From contig RPRC01000208.1 of the NCBI GenBank assembly GCA_003857395.1, positions 1-10,521 of the forward strand: DNA of 10,521 nucleotides, written 5' to 3'. Below are positions 1 to 6,252 of this stretch, piece by piece. Under the pieces are notes generated by a model. That model was not told the DNA's origin. It did not search any database and saw nothing but the letters and a program-made list of their open reading frames with translations. A program made the position numbers and the translations under genes. Within the stretch, counting starts at the first letter, position 1, and each line of letters starts with the position of its first letter. The stretch comes from Geobacter sp. (GTDB lineage Bacteria; Desulfobacterota; Desulfuromonadia; Geobacterales; Geobacteraceae).

Positions 1-424
1 GTCGGGTCGTCAAGATCAGGAAGCCGGTAAGCAACGTGGCAATGGATGCCGGGACAAAGAGCAGATCCTTATGTTCCGGAGCGAGCGGCAGTTTATCCGC
101 AAAAGCAAAGGAAATCGCCGTAAATACGGCCCCGATCAGCAGGGTCGGCACATAGCCGATGAATGGTTCCACTTCGCGTCTGATCTGTGCCTTTCGAATG
201 GCATCACTGATCAGATAGGGGATGACAATCCCCTTGGTCAGAATGATACCGACCGTGATGGCAGCCAGGTGACCGGAAAAAGGGTGAATCAGCCCGGGCA
301 AAATTCCCAGGATGACCCCCTGGACAGCAACGGCACGGATGGAAAAAATCAGCCGGCTTGTCCCGAGCATGACCAGATTGATCAGCATCACCAGTATCAA
401 CAGTTCATCAGCGAAAGAGCTCAT
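1..424 (-). CDS. HyfE-like membrane subunit of an energy-converting (Ehr/hydrogenase-4-type) complex, 3' end missing
   Basis: Integral membrane subunit of a complex-I-like or group-4-hydrogenase-like module. I translated 141 residues from ATG 424, beginning MSSFADELLILVMLINLVML, before the window edge; HyfE proteins are usually about 215 aa, so roughly the last third is missing. Hydrophobic helices are visible at about residues 7-28, 33-47, 52-74, 88-110 and 121-139. The segment LTKGIVIPYLISDAIRK (about 62-78) and the end GFLILTTR fit the HyfE pattern. In this family the C-terminal part, outside the window, resembles NuoK/MrpC. GAGGT lies 7 bases before the start. The gene begins 4 bases after the HyfC-like stop codon, so the two are surely co-transcribed. 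Which exact complex it belongs to (hydrogenase 4, formate hydrogenlyase or Ehr) cannot be decided without the large subunit. Confidence 0.82.
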   Translation of the reverse strand, partial: MSSFADELLILVMLINLVMLGTSRLIFSIRAVAVQGVILGILPGLIHPFSGHLAAITVGIILTKGIVIPYLISDAIRKAQIRREVEPFIGYVPTLLIGAVFTAISFAFADKLPLAPEHKDLLFVPASIATLLTGFLILTTR

Positions 425-428
425 GGCA

Positions 429-1337
429 TTACCTCAATTCCAGCAACATGGCAAAGGCGGACAAGATGGTGGCCCCGACCAGGAGTTGCGGGATACGAAC
501 CATCCTCAATCTGGCCATGACCGACTCGACAATGCCGATTGACACCGCCAGGACAAGCATGACGACAAGAAAGACTGCCCAGTCCACCAGAGCGTTTCCC
601 GTGGCAATGGGCAGGGCGACATTGACGAAGACTGCTCCGAGAATAAACAGTTTCAGTGCCGCGGCATAGAGGATGATCCCGAAGGCCGGTCCGCTATGAT
701 CCAGAACCATGACTTCGTGAATCATGGTCAACTCCAGGTGGGTGTTGGGGTCATCAAAGGGAATGCGGCAGTTTTCCGCCAGCAGGGTGATGTAGAGCGC
801 CCCCACCAGCAGCAGCATGCTGGTCCCGGCAACAAGCCAGGTCCCGGGTGTGGAATGGGTCAGGATGGTTGACAGGGAGAGAGACTTGCTCATGCGTGCC
901 AGGGTAATCAGGGCAAAAAAGAGTGTTGGCTCAACAAGGCAGGCAAATGTTACTTCGCGGGCTGCGCCCATCCCTTCAAAACTTGAGCCGGTATCAAGAG
1001 CGGCGATGGTGGTGAAGAACCGCGCCAAGCCGAAAAGATAGGCAAACAAAATCAGATCGCCGCTGAAAGATAATGGCGCGGCATGGCGCCCCAGCGGTAT
1101 CAGCAGGGCGGCGATCAGTGTTGCCGAAAGCGTCACCAGAGGACCGGCACGAAACACCCAGGTGGTGGTCTCGCTAAAGACAGTTCCCTTGCGGAAGAGC
1201 TTTATCAGGTCGTAATAGGGTTGAAAATAGGGTGCGCCGACCCGGCCGGCGAAAGCGGCCTTGGTCTTGCCGATAACCCCGAGCAGGAGGGGCGGAAAGA
1301 GCAGCGCCACGACACAGTGTATAATGATATCAGTCAT
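429..1337 (-). CDS. HyfC/NuoH-like membrane subunit (respiratory-chain NADH dehydrogenase subunit 1 family)
   Basis: Membrane anchor that connects the soluble electron-transfer arm to the ion-pumping arm in complex I and group-4 hydrogenases. It is 302 aa with about eight hydrophobic segments, close to HycD/HyfC length. Family signatures are clear: GRVGAPYFQPYYDL (31-44) followed by KLFRK, the loop that contacts the quinone-site region in NuoH; GSSFEGMGAAREVTF (117-131); and the acidic loop ENCRIPFDDPNTHLEL (188-203) followed by TMIHEVMVLDHSGP. These conserved Glu/Asp residues belong to the proton-coupling loop in the family. GAGG lies about 10 bases before ATG 1337. It is the first gene of a minus-strand operon, reading away from the toxin-antitoxin pair and from the HyfB-like gene it would normally follow. 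Equivalent names are HycD, HyfC or EhrB. Family assignment is firm; the specific complex is not. Confidence 0.93.
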   Translation of the reverse strand: MTDIIIHCVVALLFPPLLLGVIGKTKAAFAGRVGAPYFQPYYDLIKLFRKGTVFSETTTWVFRAGPLVTLSATLIAALLIPLGRHAAPLSFSGDLILFAYLFGLARFFTTIAALDTGSSFEGMGAAREVTFACLVEPTLFFALITLARMSKSLSLSTILTHSTPGTWLVAGTSMLLLVGALYITLLAENCRIPFDDPNTHLELTMIHEVMVLDHSGPAFGIILYAAALKLFILGAVFVNVALPIATGNALVDWAVFLVVMLVLAVSIGIVESVMARLRMVRIPQLLVGATILSAFAMLLELR

Positions 1338-1419
1338 GTAGTATCATCCTCAAAGAAGCAGAATACCTCGACAACCACACGATGTTGCTTATGCCAGGTT
1401 CAAAACGGCAAGGTATTGG

Positions 1420-1433
1420 ACGTCAATAAAATT
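1420..1433 (+). repeat. 14-bp direct repeat, copy 1 (acgtcaataaaatt)
   Basis: Identical to 1490-1503, with start-to-start spacing of exactly 70 bp, near seven helical turns. It abuts the candidate minus-strand -10 element at 1433-1438. Its position in a toxin-antitoxin control region suggests an operator for the RHH antitoxin, but chance repetition in AT-rich DNA is not excluded. Confidence 0.55.
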
Positions 1434-1489
1434 GTATACGTTGTAAAAATTAATAACACTTTCACAAAACATATGCTATAAACATTAAT

Positions 1490-1503
1490 ACGTCAATAAA
1501 ATT
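1490..1503 (+). repeat. 14-bp direct repeat, copy 2 (acgtcaataaaatt)
   Basis: Exact second copy of 1420-1433. It begins 8 bases after the candidate extended -10 of the toxin-antitoxin promoter and so would cover the expected transcription start. A protein bound here could block initiation, which fits antitoxin autoregulation (inference). Confidence 0.55.
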
Positions 1504-1551
1504 CTGGAACACCAACATTGCGAACAACACATTACAATGGAGGGTGCCGTC

Positions 1552-1788
1552 ATGTCGAATACGCGACTGAATATTACCTTGCCGACCGAGATAGTGGACG
1601 ACATTAAGGCTCTTTATGGACAGCGCGGATTGAGCCAGTTTCTGGAAGAAGCTGCCAGGGAAAAGCTTGCCGAAGAAAAGAATAAAATACACAAAGGGCT
1701 GATCGAAGGGTATAGGTCCACTGCCGAAGAAACCAAAGAAGTGCTGAAAAAATTCGAAGCGGCGGTTACGGAGAAACGCGATGTTTAA
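1552..1788 (+). CDS. Ribbon-helix-helix antitoxin of a MazEF/PemIK-like pair
   Basis: Small DNA-binding antitoxin of 78 aa. The N-terminus MSNTRLNITLPTEIVDDIKA has the short beta strand (RLNITLP) followed by a helix, turn and second helix (IVDDIKALYGQRG, then SQFLEEAAREKL) typical of RHH/CopG-type dimers. The C-terminal half (about 40-78) is a charged helix rich in Glu and Lys, as expected for the flexible part that wraps the toxin. An in-frame ATG at 1537 would add five residues, but GGAGGG at 1539-1544 lies inside that extension and 7 bases before ATG 1552, so 1552 is the better start. The last 8 bases overlap the toxin gene. RHH antitoxins commonly repress their own operon; the 14-bp repeats upstream are the obvious candidate sites. 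The family call is good; the exact antitoxin subfamily is not resolved. Confidence 0.82.
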   Translation: MSNTRLNITLPTEIVDDIKALYGQRGLSQFLEEAAREKLAEEKNKIHKGLIEGYRSTAEETKEVLKKFEAAVTEKRDV

Positions 1789-2146
1789 ACGTGGCGGCAT
1801 CTACGCGGTCAATATGCCGCACACAGATTCACAGGAACCGGAAGTCTGCCCCTGTCTGGTGGTGAGCAACAATATCAGCAATGAGTTTTCATCGGTTGTG
1901 ACGATTATTCCCTTGAGTTTCAACCGGTTGGAAAAGATTTACGATTTTGAGACATTGCTCCCGGCTGCCGGCACCGGTTTGGCCCGGGATGCAAAAATCA
2001 GCTCCCATATCCTGATTACCATTGACAAGGTCAATGTGGTAGGGGAGCGCATCGGTTTTCTTACCAAATCGCTCATGAGTCAGGTTGAGAAAGCACTACT
2101 TTTGCAGCTCGGCATCGAGGAGACGCCGGGTTTCTTAAAAGGATAA
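1781..2146 (+). CDS. MazF/PemK-family toxin, with unusual Cys at the catalytic Arg position
   Basis: Predicted member of the MazF/PemK mRNA-interferase fold, 121 aa, typical family length. Visible landmarks are the N-terminal KRGGIYAVNMP (3-13), the core strand PCLVVSNNISNEFSSVVTII (24-43), PLS (44-46), the segment around DAKISSHILITIDK (70-83) and the C-terminal helix LTKSLMSQVEKALLLQLGI. Known MazF proteins have R-P before the core strand (VRPVLV in Bacillus MazF) and a Thr at the end of PIT/AIT; both are implicated in RNA cleavage. Here the equivalents are Cys23 (VCPCLV) and Ser46 (IPLS). Activity may be lost or altered. ATG 1781 overlaps the antitoxin stop region by 8 bases and has GGAG at 1770-1773. 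The stop is 4 bases from the EIIA gene, so it is probably co-transcribed with the membrane-complex genes. Confidence 0.83.
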   Translation: MFKRGGIYAVNMPHTDSQEPEVCPCLVVSNNISNEFSSVVTIIPLSFNRLEKIYDFETLLPAAGTGLARDAKISSHILITIDKVNVVGERIGFLTKSLMSQVEKALLLQLGIEETPGFLKG

Positions 2147-2150
2147 AGCC

Positions 2151-2837
2151 ATGCTGCTTGAACCGCCAGAGGCCGCACAGGCTCTCAATGTTGATGAAAA
2201 AACCGTAATACGCTGGATCAAGAAAGACCATCTGCCGGCTGAGCTGTTCCAGGGAGATTACCGGATAAACCCGGTGGACCTGCTGGAATGGGCAACGGAG
2301 CGCGGCATCAAAGTGAATCCCGCCCTGTACAAGATGAAAGATCTGGATAATTGCCCGCTTCCGACCTTGAGTCAGGCGCTGGATGCGGGTGGCATACACT
2401 GCGGCGTCCCGGGCAGTGACACGGAAACAGTGCTGCGCAATGTCGTGACGCTCTTGAACCTGCCGCCGGAGGTCGATCCCGATTTCATCCTGCAGGTACT
2501 CCTGGCACGTGAGGCCATGGGCACCACCGCCATCGGCGACGGCATCGCCATCCCCCATGTGCGCAATCCGATTCTGGTGCAGCTGCCGGTTCCGAAGATC
2601 GCCCTCTGTTTTCTTGCGCAGCCGGTCGACTTCGCGGCCCTGGACGGCAAGCCGGTCCAGATACTCTTCACGATCATCTCCCCTACCATCAGAATGCACC
2701 TGCACCTGCTCTCGAAACTGGCCTACTGCCTGCGCGACTCCCGCTTGCGGGGGATCCTGGGCCGGGAATGCAGCCCGGAGACGATCATAAACGTCATTCG
2801 GGAGATTGAAAATGAAATAGGCAGAGGTGCCTTATGA
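2151..2837 (+). CDS. Helix-turn-helix/PTS EIIA (PtsN-type) fusion regulator
   Basis: This 228-aa protein has two parts. Residues about 1-55 form an excisionase/MerR-like helix-turn-helix: EPPEAAQALNVDEKTVIRWI followed by KKDHLPAELFQGDYRINPVDLLEW. Residues about 70-225 are a fructose/nitrogen-type EIIA domain, with the phosphorylation motif GDGIAIPHVR (129-138), active-site His136, and a later conserved ISPTIRMHLHLLSKLA region containing His182-type residues near the site. PtsN-type EIIA domains accept phosphate from NPr/EI and act as regulators rather than sugar transporters; no EIIB or EIIC gene is present here. ATG 2151 follows AAAAGGA at 2137-2143. The last 4 bases (ATGA) overlap the antiporter gene start, indicating translational coupling. 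The likely role is phosphorylation-dependent control of the neighbouring membrane complex, by DNA or protein binding (inference). Confidence 0.88.
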   Translation: MLLEPPEAAQALNVDEKTVIRWIKKDHLPAELFQGDYRINPVDLLEWATERGIKVNPALYKMKDLDNCPLPTLSQALDAGGIHCGVPGSDTETVLRNVVTLLNLPPEVDPDFILQVLLAREAMGTTAIGDGIAIPHVRNPILVQLPVPKIALCFLAQPVDFAALDGKPVQILFTIISPTIRMHLHLLSKLAYCLRDSRLRGILGRECSPETIINVIREIENEIGRGAL

Positions 2838-4837
2838 TTGGTGATCTGACAGCCACGCTCCCGGCGATGCTTCTTATCACAGCAGCAGTTTTGGCTGCCC
2901 TTTCCGGATTACCGCTGCTGTTGCGGGTGCTGCCCCCCACCCTTGGCCAGCGCTGTGCGACGCTGGTGATGGTTCTGGCTGCAATGGTCGGGTTTGCTGG
3001 CGCCATCACCACTCTCCTGAACCGAAATACCGTTACCTGGCAACTTGACTGGCCATTTCCCTTTGGTCCTGCTGAATGCGGCGTTGATTCGCTCAGCGCT
3101 TTTTTTGCCCTGCCGATTCTCCTTGTTGCCGCCTGCTGCAGCGTCTATGCCCTTGGCTACTGGCCTGCCCGGAACAATCCCCGCACCATCCGGAAACTGA
3201 CGTTTTTTTTTGGTCTTCTGGTGTCAGCCATGCTTTTCGTCACCATGGCGCGTTCGGCCGGGGTTTTTCTGCTGGCGTGGGAAGTCATGGCAATTGCCGC
3301 CTATTTCGTTCTCACCACCGACGATCATGCGCCCGAAGTGCGTGATGCCGGCACCCTTTTCATGATCTGCACCCACATCGGCACCCTGGCCCTGTTTGCA
3401 CTCTTTGCCCTGCTGCAAAGCAGCTCCGGCAGCTTCACCTTTCCGCTCGCCGGCTCCTTGTCTGCTACTGCCCCGCTTGCGGCAACAGTATTCCTTCTGG
3501 CACTCGTCGGTTTCGGCTTCAAGGCGGGGCTCATGCCTCTTCACGTCTGGCTCCCGTCGGCACATGCAAACGCCCCCAGTCACGTCTCTGCCATCATGTC
3601 CGGGGTCATGCTGAAAATCGGCATCTACGGACTGGTGCGCTCGCTGTCATTCTTTACCGGGATACCGCTCTGGTGGGGGATTCTGCTCCTGATTCTCGGC
3701 ATGGTGTCGGGTATCATCGGGGTCCTCTTCGCCCTGGGTCAGCACGACCTGAAACGCCTGCTGGCCTATCACAGCATTGAAAACATCGGCATCATTGCCA
3801 TGGGAATCGGTGTGGCTCTCATCGGTGCAGCAACAGGGTCTCCGCTCTTGACGGCACTCGGCCTTGGCGGTGCGCTCCTTCATGTGCTGAATCACGCCAC
3901 CTTCAAGGCACTCCTTTTTCTTGGGGCAGGATCTGTTATCCACGCGGCAGGAACACGCGAAATAGATCGTATGGGTGGGTTGCTGCGGTACCTCCCCTGG
4001 ACGGCGGCCTTCTTCATGGTTGGCGCCATTGCGATTTGCGGCCTCCCCCCGCTGAACGGCTTTGTCAGCGAACTGTTGATCTACCTCGGTTTTTTCCACG
4101 GAGCTATTGCCTATGACGGCGCCACGGCAGTGGTCACCGCGCTGGCTGCACCGGCGTTGGCTCTGATCGGCGGTCTGGCAGTTGCCTGTTTCGTGAAAGT
4201 GGTGGGGGTGGTTTTCCTCGGCGCTCCCCGCTCCCCGCTCCACACGCCGCATGAGGCCGGCTGGAGCATGCGGATTCCCATGCTGGTTCTGGTTCTCGTC
4301 TGCCTTGCTATCGGCATTTTCCCGGCAGCGGTGGCACCGCTGCTCCAATCGGCCGTTGTTGCCTGGCTGCCGGCCACGGCTGAAATTCCGGCCATCAGTT
4401 CACTGGCGCCGTTGGGCTGGATAACGATTCTGGCCATTGCCCTTCTGGTCGTCTGCCTGCTGAGTTGGTTGTGGTATCGCCGGCGGCTTGAGCACTCAAT
4501 CGTCACATCATCCACCACGTGGGGATGCGGCTATCTTGCGCCGAGCAGCACGATGCAATACAGTGCCTCATCTTTTGCCGGATTGCTGGTGGATTTGTTT
4601 GCGGGCATTCTAAGACTCGTGAAGCATAAACCGGCGATTCAAGGCGCTTTCCCCGGCAAAGCCCACTTTGAAAGTCATGTACCGGAAGCCGTCCTGGAAG
4701 GTATTTATCTTCCCATACTTGCCCGTGTTTATAAGATATTTCTACCGATACGGAGACTTCAGCACGGACACCTTCACCTCTACATCCTCTACACCTTCAT
4801 TACCCTGGTCGTGCTTATCGTCGCCAGCCTGCTCTGA
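2834..4837 (+). CDS. HyfB/NuoL-like antiporter-type subunit of an energy-converting membrane complex
   Basis: Large ion-pumping subunit homologous to NuoL/NuoM/NuoN and Mrp antiporters, 667 aa, close to HyfB length (about 670) and longer than HycC. About 15 or more hydrophobic helices are visible. Key residues of the proton channel are present: Glu150 in FLLAWEVMAIAAYF, Lys230 in GFGFKAGLMPLHVWLPSAHA, Lys261 in MLKIGIYGLVR, and His350/His354/Lys358 in LLHVLNHATFKALLFLGAG. The tail has the HyfB-type WGCGYLAPSSTMQYSASSF block (about 560-578) and a final helix after RRLQHGHLHLYI. AGAGGT at 2823-2828 and the ATGA overlap with the EIIA gene define the start. In Hyf/Ehr operons this subunit normally precedes the HyfC-like one; here they lie divergent, about 1.5 kb apart. 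No catalytic (NiFe or Fe-S) subunit is in the window, so the electron donor and acceptor are unknown. Confidence 0.92.
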   Translation: MIGDLTATLPAMLLITAAVLAALSGLPLLLRVLPPTLGQRCATLVMVLAAMVGFAGAITTLLNRNTVTWQLDWPFPFGPAECGVDSLSAFFALPILLVAACCSVYALGYWPARNNPRTIRKLTFFFGLLVSAMLFVTMARSAGVFLLAWEVMAIAAYFVLTTDDHAPEVRDAGTLFMICTHIGTLALFALFALLQSSSGSFTFPLAGSLSATAPLAATVFLLALVGFGFKAGLMPLHVWLPSAHANAPSHVSAIMSGVMLKIGIYGLVRSLSFFTGIPLWWGILLLILGMVSGIIGVLFALGQHDLKRLLAYHSIENIGIIAMGIGVALIGAATGSPLLTALGLGGALLHVLNHATFKALLFLGAGSVIHAAGTREIDRMGGLLRYLPWTAAFFMVGAIAICGLPPLNGFVSELLIYLGFFHGAIAYDGATAVVTALAAPALALIGGLAVACFVKVVGVVFLGAPRSPLHTPHEAGWSMRIPMLVLVLVCLAIGIFPAAVAPLLQSAVVAWLPATAEIPAISSLAPLGWITILAIALLVVCLLSWLWYRRRLEHSIVTSSTTWGCGYLAPSSTMQYSASSFAGLLVDLFAGILRLVKHKPAIQGAFPGKAHFESHVPEAVLEGIYLPILARVYKIFLPIRRLQHGHLHLYILYTFITLVVLIVASLL

Positions 4838-4872
4838 TTGTCCGCTAATCGATGTCTGATACGTCTCAACAC

Positions 4873-4899
4873 CAGAGGTTGCGCGCTCCGCAACCTCTG
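4873..4899. terminator. 11-bp hairpin between convergent genes, possible bidirectional terminator
   Basis: CAGAGGTTGCG (4873-4883) and CGCAACCTCTG (4889-4899) pair perfectly around a 5-base loop. It lies between the antiporter stop (4837) and the convergent leuB stop (4917), a usual place for a shared terminator. Neither side has a clear T-run, so efficiency as an intrinsic terminator is uncertain. Confidence 0.6.
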
Positions 4900-4916
4900 A
4901 ATTCGAGCCTCCCCGC

Positions 4917-6005
4917 TTACAGCATTGCCACAATCGCATCCCCCATCTGTATCGTGGTCACCAGGGATTCACTGCTACGCCCCTGGTAAATATCCGCTGT
5001 CCGGCAGCCCTGATCCAGAACTTTGACCACGGCAGCTTCAACGGCTTTGGCGGCATCCTCAAGCCCGAAGGAGTATCGGAGCATCATCCCGACAGAGAGA
5101 ATCTGGGCGATCGGATTGGCGATACCCTGGCCGGCAATGTCCGGTGCCGAGCCTCCGGAAGGTTCGTACATGCCAAACGCCCCCTCGCCCAGCGAGGCGG
5201 AGGGGAGCATGCCCAACGAGCCGGTCAGCATGGCTGCTTCGTCCGAAAGGATATCCCCAAACATATTCTCGCACAGCAGCACATCGAACTGCTTCGGCCA
5301 ACGGAGCAGCTGCATGGCCGCGTTGTCCACGTACATGTGGCTCAATTCCACGTCCGGATAGTCCCTGCCGATGGCGGTGACGGTTTCCCGCCACAGCACT
5401 GACGAAGAGAGGACATTCGCCTTGTCGACGGAGCAGAGCTTGCCATTCCGCTCGCGTGCTGCCCGGAAGGCTACGTGTGCAATCCGTTCAATCTCCGGCA
5501 CGCTGTAGCGCAGGGTGTCGAAGCCGACCCTCTCTCGCCCCTCCCCCTCTATCCCCTTGGGCTGGGAAAAGTAGATGCCACCGGTCAGCTCACGAATCAC
5601 CATGATATCGAATCCGCCACTGACGACCTCTTCTTTGAGCGAAGACGCTCCGGTGAGTGACGGATAGATGATTGCGGGGCGCAGGTTAGCGTAGAGACCG
5701 AAGATCCGGCGCAGCGGCAGAAGGGCTGCCCGCTCGGGCTGCTCTTCAGGCGGCAGTGACTCCCAGCGGGGCCCGCCCACGGAACCGAACAGGACGGCAT
5801 CGGAGGCCTTGCAACTATCGATCGTGGTCTCGGGCAGGGCTTTCCCCTCGTTGTCGATACCCGCTCCTCCCACGTTTGCGTGAGTTCGCCTGAACTCCAC
5901 GTTGTACTTCTTTTCCACGGCATCCAGCACCTTGAGCGCCTCCGCCATCACCTCCGGGCCGATTCCGTCTCCGGGTAACACCGCTATTTTAAAGTGATTT
6001 GCCAT
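4917..6005 (-). CDS. leuB: 3-isopropylmalate dehydrogenase
   Basis: Cytoplasmic NAD-dependent enzyme of leucine synthesis: oxidises and decarboxylates (2R,3S)-3-isopropylmalate to 2-oxoisocaproate. It is 362 aa from ATG 6005, standard length. Motifs seen: PGDGIGPEV (11-19), FGSVGGP (73-79), substrate arginines Arg99, Arg109 and Arg138 (LPLRR, NLRPA, IREL), catalytic Tyr145 in GGIYF, Lys195 in VDKANVL, and metal-binding Asp227, Asp251 and Asp255 ([15 protein letters not shown]). The nucleotide site is [14 protein letters not shown] (281-294). A longer start at 6035 lies in frame but has no ribosome site and begins inside a terminator T-tract; AAAGGAGC sits 9 bases before ATG 6005. It is transcribed alone, with a LysR gene upstream on the same strand and a terminator-like hairpin in its leader. 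Tartrate or isocitrate dehydrogenase paralogues are less likely given the loop around Leu97-Arg99 (LLPLRR). Confidence 0.97.
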   Translation of the reverse strand: MANHFKIAVLPGDGIGPEVMAEALKVLDAVEKKYNVEFRRTHANVGGAGIDNEGKALPETTIDSCKASDAVLFGSVGGPRWESLPPEEQPERAALLPLRRIFGLYANLRPAIIYPSLTGASSLKEEVVSGGFDIMVIRELTGGIYFSQPKGIEGEGRERVGFDTLRYSVPEIERIAHVAFRAARERNGKLCSVDKANVLSSSVLWRETVTAIGRDYPDVELSHMYVDNAAMQLLRWPKQFDVLLCENMFGDILSDEAAMLTGSLGMLPSASLGEGAFGMYEPSGGSAPDIAGQGIANPIAQILSVGMMLRYSFGLEDAAKAVEAAVVKVLDQGCRTADIYQGRSSESLVTTIQMGDAIVAML

Positions 6006-6035
6006 AGTATCGTGCTCCTTTTGTTGGTATTTCAT

Positions 6036-6070
6036 AAAAAAACTTCACACCATCCCACGAGGTGTGAAGT
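6036..6070 (-). terminator. Perfect intrinsic terminator in the lysR-leuB gap
   Basis: On the minus strand ACTTCACACC (6070-6061) pairs with GGTGTGAAGT (6051-6042), a perfect 10-bp stem with a 9-base loop, followed directly by seven T (6042-6036). It ends about 30 bases before the leuB start codon. It could simply end the lysR transcript, whose stop is at 6253, or act as an attenuator in a leuB leader. Confidence 0.82.
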
Positions 6071-6076
6071 CTCCAT

Positions 6077-6105
6077 TTTATACCGAACAGGAACATGCCT
6101 GGAAA
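6077..6105 (-). promoter_or_regulatory. Candidate sigma70 promoter for leuB
   Basis: On the minus strand TTTCCA (6105-6100) is followed after 17 bases by TATAAA (6082-6077). Spacing is ideal, the -10 is strong and the -35 matches 4 of 6. The predicted start, near 6070, falls at the 5' arm of the terminator hairpin, which is an odd arrangement if leuB is read from here. Confidence 0.42.
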
Positions 6106-6145
6106 GCAGTATCTCGTGATACTGCCATCTCGAAAAGCGATGGCA
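6106..6145 (-). other. Two overlapping, mutually exclusive hairpins in the leuB leader
   Basis: On the minus strand TGCCATC (6145-6139) can pair with GATGGCA (6129-6123), and GCAGTATC (6125-6118) can pair with GATACTGC (6113-6106). The stems are 7 and 8 bp, perfect, and they share bases 6123-6125, so both cannot be complete at once. They lie between the lysR stop and the terminator hairpin. Alternative pairing is a hallmark of attenuators, but no anti-terminator pairing with the terminator arm itself was found by eye. Confidence 0.4.
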
Positions 6146-6252
6146 ACCATGACCAATTGGCAGGTAAATGCTCACGCAGAGGTCGCTATCTACAGCTGAG
6201 GGAACGTTCAATCGAGCAACAGCCGAGCTATTCCGAGGCTGCGGACTCGCGA

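Larger units (their letters stand above)
1338..1551. promoter_or_regulatory. Divergent intergenic region with candidate promoters for both operons
   Basis: This AT-rich gap separates the minus-strand HyfC/HyfE operon from the plus-strand toxin-antitoxin operon. On the plus strand an extended -10 element, TGCTATAAA, lies at 1474-1482, with no good -35. Transcription would start near 1489, on the edge of the second copy of a 14-bp direct repeat. On the minus strand the best -10 is TATACA (plus coordinates 1433-1438), next to the first repeat copy, also with a weak -35. A true ribosome site, GGAGGG at 1539-1544, serves ATG 1552. The promoter calls come from reading the bases only, and each has one weak element. 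Confidence 0.4.

Noticed and set aside
1338..1420. Sigma54 promoter for the HyfC-like operon
   Set aside because: The minus strand has CTGGCA followed by AAGC, but the GG-to-GC spacing is not the required 10 bases.
1537..1551. Upstream start codon for the antitoxin
   Set aside because: The ribosome site for ATG 1552 lies inside this extension and there is no site ahead of ATG 1537.
2073..2705. 210-codon minus-strand reading frame opposite the EIIA gene
   Set aside because: Antisense to a well-supported conserved gene; its composition is rich in Arg, Gln and His as expected for a shadow frame.
3647..4348. 233-codon minus-strand reading frame opposite the antiporter gene
   Set aside because: Highly charged shadow of a membrane protein gene with no family resemblance.
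6006..6035. Longer leuB start at 6035
   Set aside because: It would begin next to the terminator T-tract without a ribosome site and add ten residues not typical of LeuB; ATG 6005 has a good AAAGGAG.
6036..6252. T-box riboswitch upstream of leuB
   Set aside because: The minus-strand leader has a terminator, but no TGGNACCGCG-type T-box core could be found and the region is shorter than usual T-box leaders.
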